From the NCBI GenBank assembly GCA_965213775.1, contig CBDCAC010000001.1, positions 248,001 through 312,000 of the forward strand: a stretch of 64,000 nt of DNA. The letters are read 5' to 3'. The position numbers and the translations under genes are program-made. The first letter of the stretch is position 1, and each line of letters opens with the position of its first letter. Below are positions 47,243 through 57,817 of this stretch, one piece after another. Origin of the DNA: Lichenicoccus sp965213775 (GTDB lineage: Bacteria; Pseudomonadota; Alphaproteobacteria; Acetobacterales; Acetobacteraceae). Under the pieces are notes generated by a model. That model ran no database searches. It worked only from the letters and a program-made list of their open reading frames with translations, and was not told where the DNA came from.

Positions 47243-49102
47243 TCAGGCCGACGGCGCCTTGGGCAGCCGCACGGTGAAGCGGGCGCCGCAGACCCGGTTC
47301 TGCGCGTCATGGCGGTTTTCCGCAATGATCCTGCCCCGGAGCGCGTCCACGATCTGCCGGCTGATCGACAGGCCCAGCCCGGAATGCTGCCCGAAATGCT
47401 CGCCCTCGGGACGCTCGGAATAGAAACGATCGAAGATGCTGTCGAGCTTGCCCTCCGGTATCCCCGGGCCCTCGTCATCGACGGCGATCTCGACCTGGCC
47501 GCCGGCCTCCGACGCCTCCAGCGTGATGCGCCCGTTCGGCGGCGAGAAGCTGACCGCGTTGCCGATCAGGTTGCGCAGCACCTGCACCAGGCGGTCCTCG
47601 ATCGCCAGCACCACCAGGGAGTGCGCCCGTGCCTGCACGTCGTCCGGCAGTTCCAGGATCGGGCCGTCCGGCCGACGCGTGGCGGCATGGATCTCGGCCA
47701 GCACCGCGAGGATCGGCCCCAGCGCCACCGGCTCGGCGGTCGCGCGCGAGAGCTCGGCGTCGATCCGGCTGGCGTCGGAGATGTCGGTGATCAGCCGGTC
47801 CAGCCGGCGCACGTCCTCGCCGATGATGCTGAGCAGGCGGCGCTGCTGGTTGAGGTCCTCGATGCGCAGCAGGGTCTCGATCGCCGAGCGGATCGAGGAG
47901 AGCGGGTTCTTGATCTCGTGGCTGACGTCGGCGGCGAAGCGCTCGATCGCGTCCATCCGCGTCCACAGCGCCCGCGCACTCTCATCGAGTGCGAGGGCCA
48001 GCTCGCCGATCTCGTCGCGCCGGCCGCGCAGCCGCGCCGGCACGCTGCCGGTGCGTCCGATCCCCTCGCGCATGACGTGGGCGGAGGCGGCGAGGCTCAG
48101 CAGCGGCCGCGCGATGGTGAGGGAGAGATACCACGAGAGCAGCACGGTGATCGCCAGGGCGACGAAGAACAGCACCAGGATCGAGGAGCGCACCGCGAAC
48201 AGCGAGCGGTCGACGTCGCGCGCCTCGCGCGTGAGCTGGATGATGCCGATCGTGTGCCCCTCATGCGCCACCGGCTCCGCCACCGTGACCAGCAGACGAT
48301 GATCGGCGGTGCGCCGTATGTAGGGCGGCGTCTCGGAGCTGTCGGGATCGCCGAACGCCTGCGGCAGGTCGGGCTGCGCCTCCGGATCCGCGCCGACGCC
48401 GAGGGTCGCGACGCGCAGCCGGCTCGCCGGCAGCAGTTCGAGCATGAGATCGTAGGCGCGATGCAGCAGATCGGGCGAGGATGGCGGCGCCACCGTCCTC
48501 GGCGTGACCGGCGGCATGGCGGCGTCACGGTCGGCGGCGCCGGCGGAACCCTCCCCTTGGGTGTCGGCGTGGGTGTCGGCGCGGCTGTTCGCGACCAGCT
48601 GCCCGTCGGGGGCGAACAGCCGCGCCTGCGCGCTCGGGCTCGGCTCGGTGAGGCGCAGCAGCAGCGGCCGGGCGAGCTCCGGCGCCAGCACGAGATCGTC
48701 CGCGCCGGGCGTCGAGGCGGGATGCGGGCGGGCGCGGCCGTGCGCGCCGCCACGCGGCCTGCCGTCGGAGGAGCGCGGCGGCGGCTTGGCCGATGCGCCG
48801 GACGATCGGGGCGCCGCCGGGGCCGGCTTGACCGCGCTCTGGCCGAGTGCGCCGGCATAGATGCGGGCCTGCTCGCGCAGCGCCGTGACCTCGGCCTCCA
48901 GCAGGCTGTTCTGGAACTGGTTGAGGTAGAGCAGGGTCGCCACCAGCAGCGCCAGCGGCAAGGCGTTGACCAGCAGGATGCGCCGCATCATCGGCGACAC
49001 CCAGCGCCGCCGCTGCCCGGCGACCGCCGGCGCCGGCAGGTCCGGCTGCACGGGCGCCGGGCCGTCGGGTGCCAGGCTTTCGGCTACCAGGCTGTCGGGC
49101 AT
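47243..49102 (-). CDS. chvG: ChvG-type sensor histidine kinase
   Basis: 619-residue inner-membrane kinase resembling ChvG/ExoS of alphaproteobacteria. TM1 at about 40-62, a large periplasmic sensor with a low-complexity insert at about 95-135, TM2 at about 320-345, HAMP, then the H-box FAADVSHEIKNPLSSIRSAIETL, N-box NLIGNAVSFSPPNG and G-boxes DDEGPGIPEG and GLGLSISRQIV. ChvG homologues respond to acid or envelope stress. Overlaps chvI by one base (TGATG; GTG 49105 would overlap four). The expected HPr kinase (hprK) and PTS genes are not immediately downstream. Confidence 0.92.
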   Translation of the reverse strand: MPDSLVAESLAPDGPAPVQPDLPAPAVAGQRRRWVSPMMRRILLVNALPLALLVATLLYLNQFQNSLLEAEVTALREQARIYAGALGQSAVKPAPAAPRSSGASAKPPPRSSDGRPRGGAHGRARPHPASTPGADDLVLAPELARPLLLRLTEPSPSAQARLFAPDGQLVANSRADTHADTQGEGSAGAADRDAAMPPVTPRTVAPPSSPDLLHRAYDLMLELLPASRLRVATLGVGADPEAQPDLPQAFGDPDSSETPPYIRRTADHRLLVTVAEPVAHEGHTIGIIQLTREARDVDRSLFAVRSSILVLFFVALAITVLLSWYLSLTIARPLLSLAASAHVMREGIGRTGSVPARLRGRRDEIGELALALDESARALWTRMDAIERFAADVSHEIKNPLSSIRSAIETLLRIEDLNQQRRLLSIIGEDVRRLDRLITDISDASRIDAELSRATAEPVALGPILAVLAEIHAATRRPDGPILELPDDVQARAHSLVVLAIEDRLVQVLRNLIGNAVSFSPPNGRITLEASEAGGQVEIAVDDEGPGIPEGKLDSIFDRFYSERPEGEHFGQHSGLGLSISRQIVDALRGRIIAENRHDAQNRVCGARFTVRLPKAPSA

Positions 49103-49800
49103 CACTCCTCCTTGTAGCGGTAGCCGATGCCGTACAGCGTCTCGATCTGGTTGAAGCCGTCATCGATCTGGCGGAACTTCTTGCGCACGCGCTTGATGTG
49201 GCTGTCGATGGTGCGGTCGTCGACGTAGATGTTCTCGCCGTAGGCGGCGTCGATCAGCTGGTCGCGCGACTTCACCAGCCCCGGCCGGGTCGCCAGCGCC
49301 TTGACCAGCAGGAACTCGGTGACGGTGAGCTGGATGTCGGCATCGCGCCACAGGCACTGATGCCGGGTCTCGTCCAGCGACAGCGCGCCGCGCACCAGGC
49401 TGCCCTGCTGCGGGGTGCCGGCGCCCTCGCGGGTGGCCTCGTTGCGTCGCAGCAGGGCGCGTATCCGCTCCAGCAGCAGGCGCTGCGAGAACGGCTTGGT
49501 GATGTAGTCGTCGGCACCCAGGCGCAGGCCCATCAGCTGATCGACCTCCTCGTCCTTGCTGGTCAGGAAGATCACCGGCAGCTGCGAGCGGCTGCGCAGG
49601 CGCTGCAGCAGCTCCATCCCGTCCATGCGCGGCATCTTGATGTCGAGCACGGCGAGATCGACGGGTTTGGCCGTGATGCCCTGCAGCGCGCTCTCGCCGT
49701 CGGTGTAGGTGCGCACCTGGAAGCCCTCCGCCTCGAGCGTGATCGAGACCGAGGTCAGGATGTTGCGGTCGTCGTCGACCAGCGCGATCGTGTGTTTCAT
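49102..49800 (-). CDS. chvI: ChvI-type response regulator
   Basis: 232-residue OmpR/PhoB-type regulator. Receiver: TIALVDDDRNILTSVSITLEAEGF, acceptor Asp in LAVLDIKMPRMDG, LTSKDEEVDQLMGLRLGADDYITKPFSQRLLLERI. Winged-helix: LTVTEFLLVKALATRPGLVKSRDQLIDAAYGENIYVDDRTIDSHIKRVRKKFRQID, nearly the ChvI consensus. ATG 49800 chosen as it starts directly before the receiver. First gene of the chvIG pair; divergent from grpE. Confidence 0.95.
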   Translation of the reverse strand: MKHTIALVDDDRNILTSVSITLEAEGFQVRTYTDGESALQGITAKPVDLAVLDIKMPRMDGMELLQRLRSRSQLPVIFLTSKDEEVDQLMGLRLGADDYITKPFSQRLLLERIRALLRRNEATREGAGTPQQGSLVRGALSLDETRHQCLWRDADIQLTVTEFLLVKALATRPGLVKSRDQLIDAAYGENIYVDDRTIDSHIKRVRKKFRQIDDGFNQIETLYGIGYRYKEE

Positions 49801-49934
49801 GGCGTCCAAGCGGCCGTCTCCTGCCCGATCATGCGACGAATACGACATCATGGCACGAACCGAGGCGGAAACGGGAGGCGGCCCAGGCGCCGCCAAGGCG
49901 GCACGGCAGGCGGCACTGGGCCGCATCTTTACGG

Positions 49935-49962
49935 CTTGTTGATCTTAGCCGGGTCACCTAAT
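49935..49962 (+). promoter_or_regulatory. Possible heat-shock (sigma-32) promoter of grpE
   Basis: CTTGTT at 49935 and CCTAAT at 49957, with an 16-bp spacer, approximate the alphaproteobacterial sigma-32 pattern (CTTG, then C-Y-T-A-T). Transcription would start only a base or two before the ATG, implying a leaderless message; there is indeed no ribosome site upstream of grpE. Uncertain. Confidence 0.35.
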
Positions 49963-49970
49963 TCACCGCC

Positions 49971-50606
49971 ATGACCCACGACGAGACAGCGACGCCGGCG
50001 CACGAGCCGGACCAAGAGGCGGCCGCCCGTGACGCGGACGGCGCGGGCGCGCCGCAGGGCGCGGAGACGGTGATGCAGGCCGCCGCCAGCCGCATCCAGG
50101 AGCTCGAGACGTCGCTCGACGAGATGCGCGACCGCTGGATGCGCGCCGAGGCGGAGACCCAGAACGTGCGCACCCGGGCCAGGCGCGAGACCGAGGACGC
50201 CCGCCAGTATGCGGTGCAGAAGTTCGCCGGTGATGTGGTCGAGGCGGCGGAGAACCTGCGTCGCGGCATCGCCAGCCTGCCGGCTGCCTCCGCCGACGAC
50301 AGCCCGGTGCTGACCAAGCTGCGCGAGGGCTTCGAGAGCGTCGAGCGCTCGTTCTTGGGGGTGCTGGAACGCAACGGCATCGTCGGCACCGACCCGACCG
50401 GCGCGCTGTTCGACGCCAACCTGCACCAGGCGATGGCGGAGCAGCCGCATGCCGCGCATCCGCCGGGCACGGTGATCCAGGCCTGGACCTCGGCGTGGAC
50501 CCTGAACGGCCGGCTGCTGAAGCCGGCGATGGTGGTGGTCTCGAAGGCTGCCTCGCCGGAGGCTGCCGCCGCGGCAGAGGCGGAGACGTTCGACCGCACC
50601 GTGTGA
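49971..50606 (+). CDS. grpE: Nucleotide exchange factor GrpE
   Basis: 211-residue DnaK cochaperone releasing ADP. Acidic N-terminus, coiled-coil helix (SRIQELETSLDEMRDRWMRAEAETQNVRTRARRETEDARQYAVQKFAGDVVEAAENLRRGI) and the C-terminal beta domain with GTDPTGALFDANLHQAMAEQP and PGTVIQAWTSAWTLNGRLLKPAMVVVSK. First of grpE-dnaK-dnaJ. No hrcA is adjacent. Confidence 0.97.
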   Translation: MTHDETATPAHEPDQEAAARDADGAGAPQGAETVMQAAASRIQELETSLDEMRDRWMRAEAETQNVRTRARRETEDARQYAVQKFAGDVVEAAENLRRGIASLPAASADDSPVLTKLREGFESVERSFLGVLERNGIVGTDPTGALFDANLHQAMAEQPHAAHPPGTVIQAWTSAWTLNGRLLKPAMVVVSKAASPEAAAAAEAETFDRTV

Positions 50607-50758
50607 GCCGCCGTCGATTTCTGCCTATAATTTGTGCATTGGCGACCGCGGGGACTTGTCTGGGCGCGCGTTGCTCAATACATCCATGCCGCCATCATTC
50701 CATTGGGTTGCCTCCGGTGCTTCGGGCTGGGCGCGGCTGCTGACAAGGAGACTACCGT
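50607..50758 (+). promoter_or_regulatory. grpE-dnaK intergenic region with a TATAAT box
   Basis: A perfect TATAAT lies at 50626-50631 but its matching -35 is weak. The AT-rich stretch suggests dnaK may have its own promoter besides read-through from grpE. AAGGAG precedes the dnaK ATG. Confidence 0.35.
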
Positions 50759-52687
<1,929 letters not shown>

Positions 52688-52838
52688 TCGACGGTCCCGG
52701 CGCGCCCGGCCTCGCGGCAGGCGGGGTGCGCCGCGCGATCCATGGCGCACCCGTGCTTCCGGTCGGGGCGGGTACCGAGGCTTCATGACGGATCCGCGTG
52801 CCCAACCGGGACGCGGATGAGCCGCCGATGAGGAACAG

Positions 52839-53975
52839 ATGGCCAAGCAGGATTATTACGCGACCCTGGAGGCCGCACGGGATGCCTCGGCGGACACGCT
52901 GAAGAAGGCGTATCGCAAGCTCGCGATGAAGTACCACCCGGACCGCAATCCGGGTGACAAGGCCGCGGAAGCCCGGTTCAAGGAGTTGAACGAGGCTTAC
53001 GACGTCCTCAAGGACGACCAGAAGCGGGCGGCCTATGACCGCTTCGGTCATGCCGCCTTCGAGAATGGCGGCGGCGCGCCGGGCGGCTTCGATTTCGGCG
53101 GCGGCGGCGGCCTGGGCGACATCTTCGACCAGGTGTTCGGCGACATGATGGGAGGCCGGCGCGGCGGCGGCGGGCGCCAGCGCTCCGGTGCCGATGTGCG
53201 CGCCCAGGTCGAGATCAGCCTGACCGACGCCTTCACCGGCATCAAGGTGCCGCTGCGCGTGCCGAGCCGGGTGCAGTGCGACGCGTGCGCCGGTTCCGGT
53301 TCCGAGACCAAGGACCGCGCCGCGGAAACCTGTCCGACCTGCCATGGCGCCGGCAAGGTGCGCGCGCAGCAGGGCTTCTTCCTGGTCGAGCGCGCCTGCC
53401 CGACCTGCGGCGGCGCTGGCCGCGTCGTGCGCAATCCGTGCAAGCTCTGCCAAGGTGCCGGCACCGTCGAGCGCGAGCGCAACCTCGGCGTCCAGGTGCC
53501 GGCCGGTGTCGAGGACGGCACCCGGATCCGCCTCGCCGGCGAGGGCGAGGCCGGCGGTGCCGGCGTGCCCGCCGGGGACCTCTACGTGCATGTCGGCGTG
53601 CGCGCGCACGACATCTTCCAGCGCGACGGGGCCAACATCTACTGCCGGGTGCCGCTGCGCATGAGCCAGGCGGCGCTGGGCGCCGAGGTCGAGGTTCCGG
53701 TGATCGACGGCAGCCGTAGCCGGGTCAAGATCCCCGCCGGCACCCAGACCGGGGAGCAGTTCAGGCTGCGCTCCAAGGGGTTCTCGGTGCTGCGCTCGGC
53801 GGCGCGCGGCGACATGTATATCCAGGTGGCGGTCGAGACGCCGCAGCACCTGAGCAAGCGCCAGCGGGAGCTGATGGAAGAGTTCGAGGTCGAGAGCAAC
53901 GAGCACGCCAAGACCAGTCCGGAGAGCGAGGGCTTCTTCGGCAAGGTCCGGGACTTCTTCGAGGGCAAGGGCTGA
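52839..53975 (+). CDS. dnaJ: Chaperone DnaJ (Hsp40)
   Basis: 378-residue class A J-protein. J-domain at 4-70 with the HPD motif in KYHPDRNPGDK, a Gly/Phe-rich region, four zinc motifs (CDACAGSG, CPTCHGAG, CPTCGGAG, CKLCQGAG) and the C-terminal substrate domain (VEVPVIDGSRSRVKIPAGTQTGEQFRLRSKGF). Stimulates DnaK ATPase. GAGGA lies before the start; it follows dnaK by 151 bp, so it may be expressed from the same message. Confidence 0.98.
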   Translation: MAKQDYYATLEAARDASADTLKKAYRKLAMKYHPDRNPGDKAAEARFKELNEAYDVLKDDQKRAAYDRFGHAAFENGGGAPGGFDFGGGGGLGDIFDQVFGDMMGGRRGGGGRQRSGADVRAQVEISLTDAFTGIKVPLRVPSRVQCDACAGSGSETKDRAAETCPTCHGAGKVRAQQGFFLVERACPTCGGAGRVVRNPCKLCQGAGTVERERNLGVQVPAGVEDGTRIRLAGEGEAGGAGVPAGDLYVHVGVRAHDIFQRDGANIYCRVPLRMSQAALGAEVEVPVIDGSRSRVKIPAGTQTGEQFRLRSKGFSVLRSAARGDMYIQVAVETPQHLSKRQRELMEEFEVESNEHAKTSPESEGFFGKVRDFFEGKG

Positions 53976-54055
53976 GCCCGGCGGACTGGCGTGGCGTTTT
54001 GGCCACGACTGTCGATAGCGATCGCGTGAGTGTCGATGCGCCCTTGACTGTGTTG

Positions 54056-54084
54056 TTGAAATCACGCTGGCGGGCGGCTAACTA
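54056..54084 (+). promoter_or_regulatory. Promoter of dapB
   Basis: TTGAAA (54056-54061) and TAACTA (54079-54084) are separated by exactly 17 bp, a good housekeeping-sigma match. Expected transcription start near 54090-54092, at the first arm of the leader hairpin. Confidence 0.6.
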
Positions 54085-54090
54085 GTCCAT

Positions 54091-54158
54091 GTCCGTGGTG
54101 ACGTCCCCCCCCAACCCGCGCCACGGACGGATGGCGGCGCGACCGTATCGGTCGCGCC
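54091..54158 (+). promoter_or_regulatory. Structured dapB 5' leader with two hairpins
   Basis: First stem: GTCCGTGG (54091-54098) pairs with CCACGGAC (54121-54128) around a C-rich loop. Second stem: GGCGCGACCG (54136-54145), TAT loop, perfect complement ending at 54158. Neither is followed by T-rich sequence. The ATG is 28 bp downstream. A regulatory RNA is inferred; it does not look like the lysine riboswitch. Confidence 0.55.
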
Positions 54159-54186
54159 GTCGCATCCGGGCCGGGCGTGTCATCTG

Positions 54187-54969
54187 ATGCGGCTCGGAGT
54201 CGCCGGGATCGGCGGCAGGGTCGGTCGCCTCCTCGTCGAGGAGATCGAACGCGCAGGTGCCACGCTGGTAGGGGGTATCGGCAGGCCCGGGGCGCCGGCA
54301 CCGTCTGGGATCGCGCCGAGTGTCTCCGCACCGCCATTCTATAGCGATCTCGACGCGCTGGCCTCACTTGCGCAGGCGGTGATCGACTTCACCCACCCGG
54401 ACGCCACGCCGTCGCACGCGCTGACGCTCGCCGCGTCCGGCGCCGCCTGGGTGCTGGGCACCACCGGGCTTCCGAAGCCGGCGCAGCGTGCGGTGGAGCG
54501 GGCCGCGCGCGACATCGCGGTGGTGCAGGCGGCGAACTTCTCCCCCGGCGTCACCCTGGTGCTGAACCTGGCCGAGCGCCTGGGTGCCGCACTTCCTGGC
54601 GCGGACTACGACGCCGAGATCCTGGAGATGCATCATCGCCGGAAGATCGATGCCCCGTCCGGCACCGCGCTGGCGCTCGGCGGCGCGGTGCAGCGCGGCC
54701 GCGGCGGCGAGGCGGCGCGCGAGATCGGACGCCAGGGCCAGACCGGTCCCAGGGCGACCGGTGCCATCGGCTTCGCGGCACTGCGCGGCGGCCAGATCGT
54801 GGGCGAGCACACGTTGCTAATGACCTCGGCCGACGAGCAGATCGCCCTCACCCATCGCGCCTTCGACCGGCGCGTCTTCGCGGCCGGCGCGGTGCGCGCG
54901 GCACTGTGGGTCATCGGCCGCCCGCCGGGACTCTACGGCATGGAGGACGTGCTCGGGTTGCGGAGTTAA
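54187..54969 (+). CDS. dapB: 4-hydroxy-tetrahydrodipicolinate reductase
   Basis: 260-residue NAD(P)H-dependent enzyme of lysine and diaminopimelate synthesis. Nucleotide-binding VAGIGGRVGRLLVEEI, VIDFTHPDATPSHALTLAASGAAWVLGTTGL, QAANFSPGVTLVLNLAERLG, and the catalytic EMHHRRKIDAPSGTALALGGAV (His-His-x2-Lys). GFAALRGGQIVGEHTLLM and the final GLYGMEDVLGL match the family end. It follows dnaJ by 211 bp but has its own promoter. Confidence 0.97.
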   Translation: MRLGVAGIGGRVGRLLVEEIERAGATLVGGIGRPGAPAPSGIAPSVSAPPFYSDLDALASLAQAVIDFTHPDATPSHALTLAASGAAWVLGTTGLPKPAQRAVERAARDIAVVQAANFSPGVTLVLNLAERLGAALPGADYDAEILEMHHRRKIDAPSGTALALGGAVQRGRGGEAAREIGRQGQTGPRATGAIGFAALRGGQIVGEHTLLMTSADEQIALTHRAFDRRVFAAGAVRAALWVIGRPPGLYGMEDVLGLRS

Positions 54970-55083
54970 GGCAAGGGCTCTGCCCATGACCCGTTGGGGC
55001 CGGCGGCGCCAAACCCCATTCTCTAACTAAGGTTTTTCAGAGGCTTGCCTCTGATGGGGTCGAGGGGCGAAGCCCCTTGCCTT
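54968..55083. repeat. Palindromic intergenic element, copy 6 (inverted relative to copy 5)
   Basis: Ends are inverted repeats AAGGCAAGGGCTCTGCCC and GGGGCGAAGCCCCTTGCCTT. Inner stems include GTTGGGGCC..GGCGCCAAACCCC and AGAGGCTTGCCTCT. Starts at the dapB stop and runs to just before the convergent dehydrogenase stop. Confidence 0.88.
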
Positions 55084-55101
55084 CTCTCGTGTCCTAGCCG
55101 C

Positions 55102-56313
55102 TCAGAAGCTGCTCCGGCCACGCACGTCGCGCAGGATCTCCGGCGCCGCCTCGGAGACGCTCTGCAACCCGAGCAGCGCCAGGTCGATGTCGATCTCGTT
55201 GCACAGCAGCGAGATGGCGCGCCGCACCCCCGCCTCGCCGGCCAGCACGGCCGCGAACAGGAACGGGCGGCCGATCAGCACGAAGTCCGCGCCGAGTGCC
55301 AGCGCCTTGAGCACATCGGTGCCGCGCCGGAAGCCGCTATCGACGATCACCGTCATGTCGCCGCTCTGGCGCTTGATCTCGGCCAGCACCTCCATCGGCG
55401 AGACCGCGGCGTCGAGTTGGCGTCCGCCATGGTTGGACACGACGATCCCGTCGGTGCCGCTCTCGCGCGCGATCCGCGCATCCTCCGCCGACAGCAGGCC
55501 CTTGATCACGAACGGGCCGCGCCAGAGCCTGCGGATCTGCTCGACCTGCCGCCAGCTGAAGGCGCTGTGCCCGGTGATGCGGGCGACCTTGCGCGAGAAC
55601 AGGCCGATGCGCTGGTTCGCCTCGACGTTGCTGATCGCCGGGATGCCGCGACGCAACAGCGTGCGGGCGGCGGTGCCGGCCAGCCAGCGCGGGTGGGTCA
55701 CGCCGTCCCAGCTCAGGCGCGGCGTCGGGCGGAGCGGCATGCTGTAGCCGGAGCGGATATCGGCTTCCCGGTTCGACCCCACCGGCACGTCCACCGTCAG
55801 CACGAACACCTCGATCCCGGTCTGGGCGACGCGGTCGATCATGCGCTCGATCTTGTCCGCCTCGGGCGACTGGTAGGCGGCGAACCAGGCGCCGGGGTTG
55901 CTGCGCACCAGCTCCTCCATCGGCGTGATCGAGTTGGCGCTGAGCACGAACGGGATGTTTGCCGCCCGCGCCGCACGCGCCATCCGGTTGTCGCCGTCGA
56001 AGGCGACCACCGCCGCGGCACCCATCGGTGCGATGCCGAACGGCGTCGCGTAGCGCCGACCGAACAGGACGGTTTCCTGCGACCGCATCGAGACGTCGCG
56101 CAGCGCACGCGGGACCATGTGCAGGTCGGCGAAGGCGGCCCGGTTGTTCTGCAGCGCCGCACCGGCCTCGCTGCCGTTCGCGACGTATCCGTACACCGCG
56201 CGCGGCAGGCGGGGCCTCGCGAGACGCTGGAAATCGTCGAGATCGAGTGCCCGACGCAGCAGCCGCCGATCGCGCGGCGACGGCGTGAGGGCTTCGTTGC
56301 TGCGGTTCGACAT
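55102..56313 (-). CDS. FMN-dependent alpha-hydroxy-acid dehydrogenase (LldD/glycolate oxidase family)
   Basis: 403-residue TIM-barrel flavoenzyme oxidising an L-2-hydroxyacid such as lactate or mandelate. ALDLDDFQRLARPRLPRAVYGYVANGSEAGAALQNNRAAF at the start, FGIAPMGAAAVVAFDGDNRMARAARAANIPFVLSANSIT, VLTVDVPVGSNREADIRSGY, FVIKGLLSAEDARIARESGTDGIVVSNHGGRQLD (catalytic His, Arg) and VIVDSGFRRGTDVLKALALGADFVLIGRPFLFA. ATG 56313 has GAGG about 9 bases upstream; ATGs at 56319 and 56322 are close alternatives. Exact substrate not clear. Confidence 0.92.
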   Translation of the reverse strand: MSNRSNEALTPSPRDRRLLRRALDLDDFQRLARPRLPRAVYGYVANGSEAGAALQNNRAAFADLHMVPRALRDVSMRSQETVLFGRRYATPFGIAPMGAAAVVAFDGDNRMARAARAANIPFVLSANSITPMEELVRSNPGAWFAAYQSPEADKIERMIDRVAQTGIEVFVLTVDVPVGSNREADIRSGYSMPLRPTPRLSWDGVTHPRWLAGTAARTLLRRGIPAISNVEANQRIGLFSRKVARITGHSAFSWRQVEQIRRLWRGPFVIKGLLSAEDARIARESGTDGIVVSNHGGRQLDAAVSPMEVLAEIKRQSGDMTVIVDSGFRRGTDVLKALALGADFVLIGRPFLFAAVLAGEAGVRRAISLLCNEIDIDLALLGLQSVSEAAPEILRDVRGRSSF

Positions 56314-56626
56314 CTGCATCATCCTCAGTCCGGGTCTCGTGCGACAGGCGGGATTGGGTGGCGCCGCTGCAACGCGCCAGCGCCCTCCGGAGTGGCGCGC
56401 GCCATGCGACGACGATCCGTCGCTGATGCCGGGTGAGGGAAAGGCAAACCTGACCCTTCGGCGCAGCAAGAGCAGAGCGACATCAATAACTTATCGGGAC
56501 AGCCTCTTGATGTCTCTGTATCACCTCCTCGGACTGCTGGCTAGGAGCTTCGGGCCTGCGGCACTGAAGCGCCGATGACAGGGAGTTGCCGGCCGCTGCG
56601 GAGGGTGTGAGCCTGTCCGCTTGACA
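56314..56626. other. Gene-poor junction between core chromosome and accessory segment
   Basis: 313 bp between two leftward genes. It must hold the promoter of the hydroxyacid dehydrogenase. I see no tRNA gene or clear attachment-site repeat here. Base composition becomes visibly less GC-rich to the right. Confidence 0.4.
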
Positions 56627-57430
56627 TCAGGCAATGGTGATCCGCTTCAGAAGCTCTGCGCCCGGTATCTCCGGGAGCGCTGCCTCCAGGCGAGCTGCCA
56701 GCGGCGGCTCCAGTGCAATGACCTGGAACAAGAGAGGGCCGCCGGGGCTGATCACAGCCGCGAATGCTCCATGTTCGGCGCTGACGTTGTAGCGATATTG
56801 AAATTGCCCTGAGAGATCTACCTTTCCTCGGTGGGTCGTTTGCAGAAATCCCAGGAAGTCTAGAATTGAACTGAGATCCTGGCTTCCTGGGTGCAGCGCC
56901 GGGATAAGCGAGTGCTGTAAGCCGCCGGTTAGCCTCCGACCCGTATGGCGAAGAAAGAGAGCCTTGGCGAACCGGATCGCCGTGCGCTCTAAAAATGCAG
57001 TCGTGATGTCGCCGATTTCGATGATTTCACATCCTGAAGAGCGGAAGGGTTCCGCCATATGACCAAACATCTCCCGGAAGGCGCGCTTGCGCTCTACAAA
57101 GCCGACTGGCCGGCGCCACTCGGAAATCAGATCAGGCCATTCCTGGCGAAGTCTCTTGTAGAAATGGTCACGACGCTCGACGTCTCTCCTATCTGGCCGA
57201 ATGGCCGATCTGGATAAGAGAAATGCGATCGCGATGTCGTCGTATCGGAATCTTTCATTGCACGGCGAACAAGCTGGGAAAACGCATTCTTCGGGAGCCG
57301 TCCTATCGTAGAAAAACACTCGCGGCGGCAGATGATCTGGCCCCTCGTTCGGCCCGTCGCAGTAGCAGCAGGTCGGGTAGTGCGCCACTCTAGCACGATC
57401 GGACATCTGACGGTTCTTCGCCTCACCCAC
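56627..57430 (-). CDS. HNH-like treble-clef protein of unknown role
   Basis: 267 residues. Residues 17-58 carry an HNH/treble-clef pattern: CxxC at 21-24, Asp32-His33 in PDHLPPRVFF, and CxxCN at 54-58 in FPACSPCNERF. The DH.PP and PAC..CN spacing recalls HNH-type nucleases, but the C-terminal 200 residues match nothing I recognise. Start is GTG 57430, or ATG 57406. Codon use is less GC-rich than the core. Nuclease activity is inferred only from the motif; a defence or mobile-element role is possible. Confidence 0.6.
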   Translation of the reverse strand: MGEAKNRQMSDRARVAHYPTCCYCDGPNEGPDHLPPRVFFYDRTAPEECVFPACSPCNERFRYDDIAIAFLLSRSAIRPDRRDVERRDHFYKRLRQEWPDLISEWRRPVGFVERKRAFREMFGHMAEPFRSSGCEIIEIGDITTAFLERTAIRFAKALFLRHTGRRLTGGLQHSLIPALHPGSQDLSSILDFLGFLQTTHRGKVDLSGQFQYRYNVSAEHGAFAAVISPGGPLLFQVIALEPPLAARLEAALPEIPGAELLKRITIA

Positions 57431-57730
57431 AGCATCGTCTCTCGTTAGATTAGAAATGGCACAGAGATGGCTCTGGCACGGAAGAAAACCAATGCTGGAA
57501 TGGGCCTTACCCGGCTTGCAGATGGCGTCCTCCCCGCTTAGCCGCTCCGTAATGGAGCAACGCTCCCGGACCGAACTGCGGCCTCACCCCGGCTGGCTCG
57601 TGCCCGGTTCTCGAAGGTGATCCCCACGTGCTCAACAGGCCCCCGACACCTACCCGCCTACCCCATCCAAGTAGCCCAGATGATTTTGCGGGGCCGGCCT
57701 CGGGAGCAGTCCTTCCGACATGCCTCTCCT
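57431..57730. other. Non-coding stretch in accessory segment
   Basis: 300 bp without a convincing gene. Its part 57591-57690 is similar to 58190-58280 (GGTTCTCGAA, CCCCCGACACC, CTACCCC, TCCA..T.GCCCAG shared in the same order), so it looks like half of an old duplication. Confidence 0.5.
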
Positions 57731-57817
57731 TCACCGTCTCCATCGCAGTAAATGCATGAGAAGCGGCACTGTCGCCGGCCAAGCGGCCAGGAGGGCTAGC
57801 AGTGTGTCATGGTCCAT
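57731..57817 (-). CDS. Candidate 28-residue hydrophobic peptide
   Basis: A short frame with a good ribosome site (ACGGAGACTT, about 6-8 bases before ATG 57817) encodes a hydrophobic stretch LLALLAAWPATVPLLMHLL with acidic residues at the N-end and RWRR at the C-end. This recalls small membrane peptides such as Ldr/TisB-type toxins. No homology can be claimed at this length, and no antisense regulator could be confirmed. The frame remains open further upstream. Confidence 0.35.
   Translation of the reverse strand: MDHDTLLALLAAWPATVPLLMHLLRWRR

Noticed and set aside
46163..49117. 984-codon open frame antisense to the AI-2E and chvG genes
   Set aside because: Covers two recognised genes in the opposite strand; composition is typical of a GC-rich shadow frame.
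54085..54186. Lysine riboswitch upstream of dapB
   Set aside because: The leader is about 97 nt with two simple hairpins; the lysine riboswitch is about 170 nt with a five-helix junction and is not seen.
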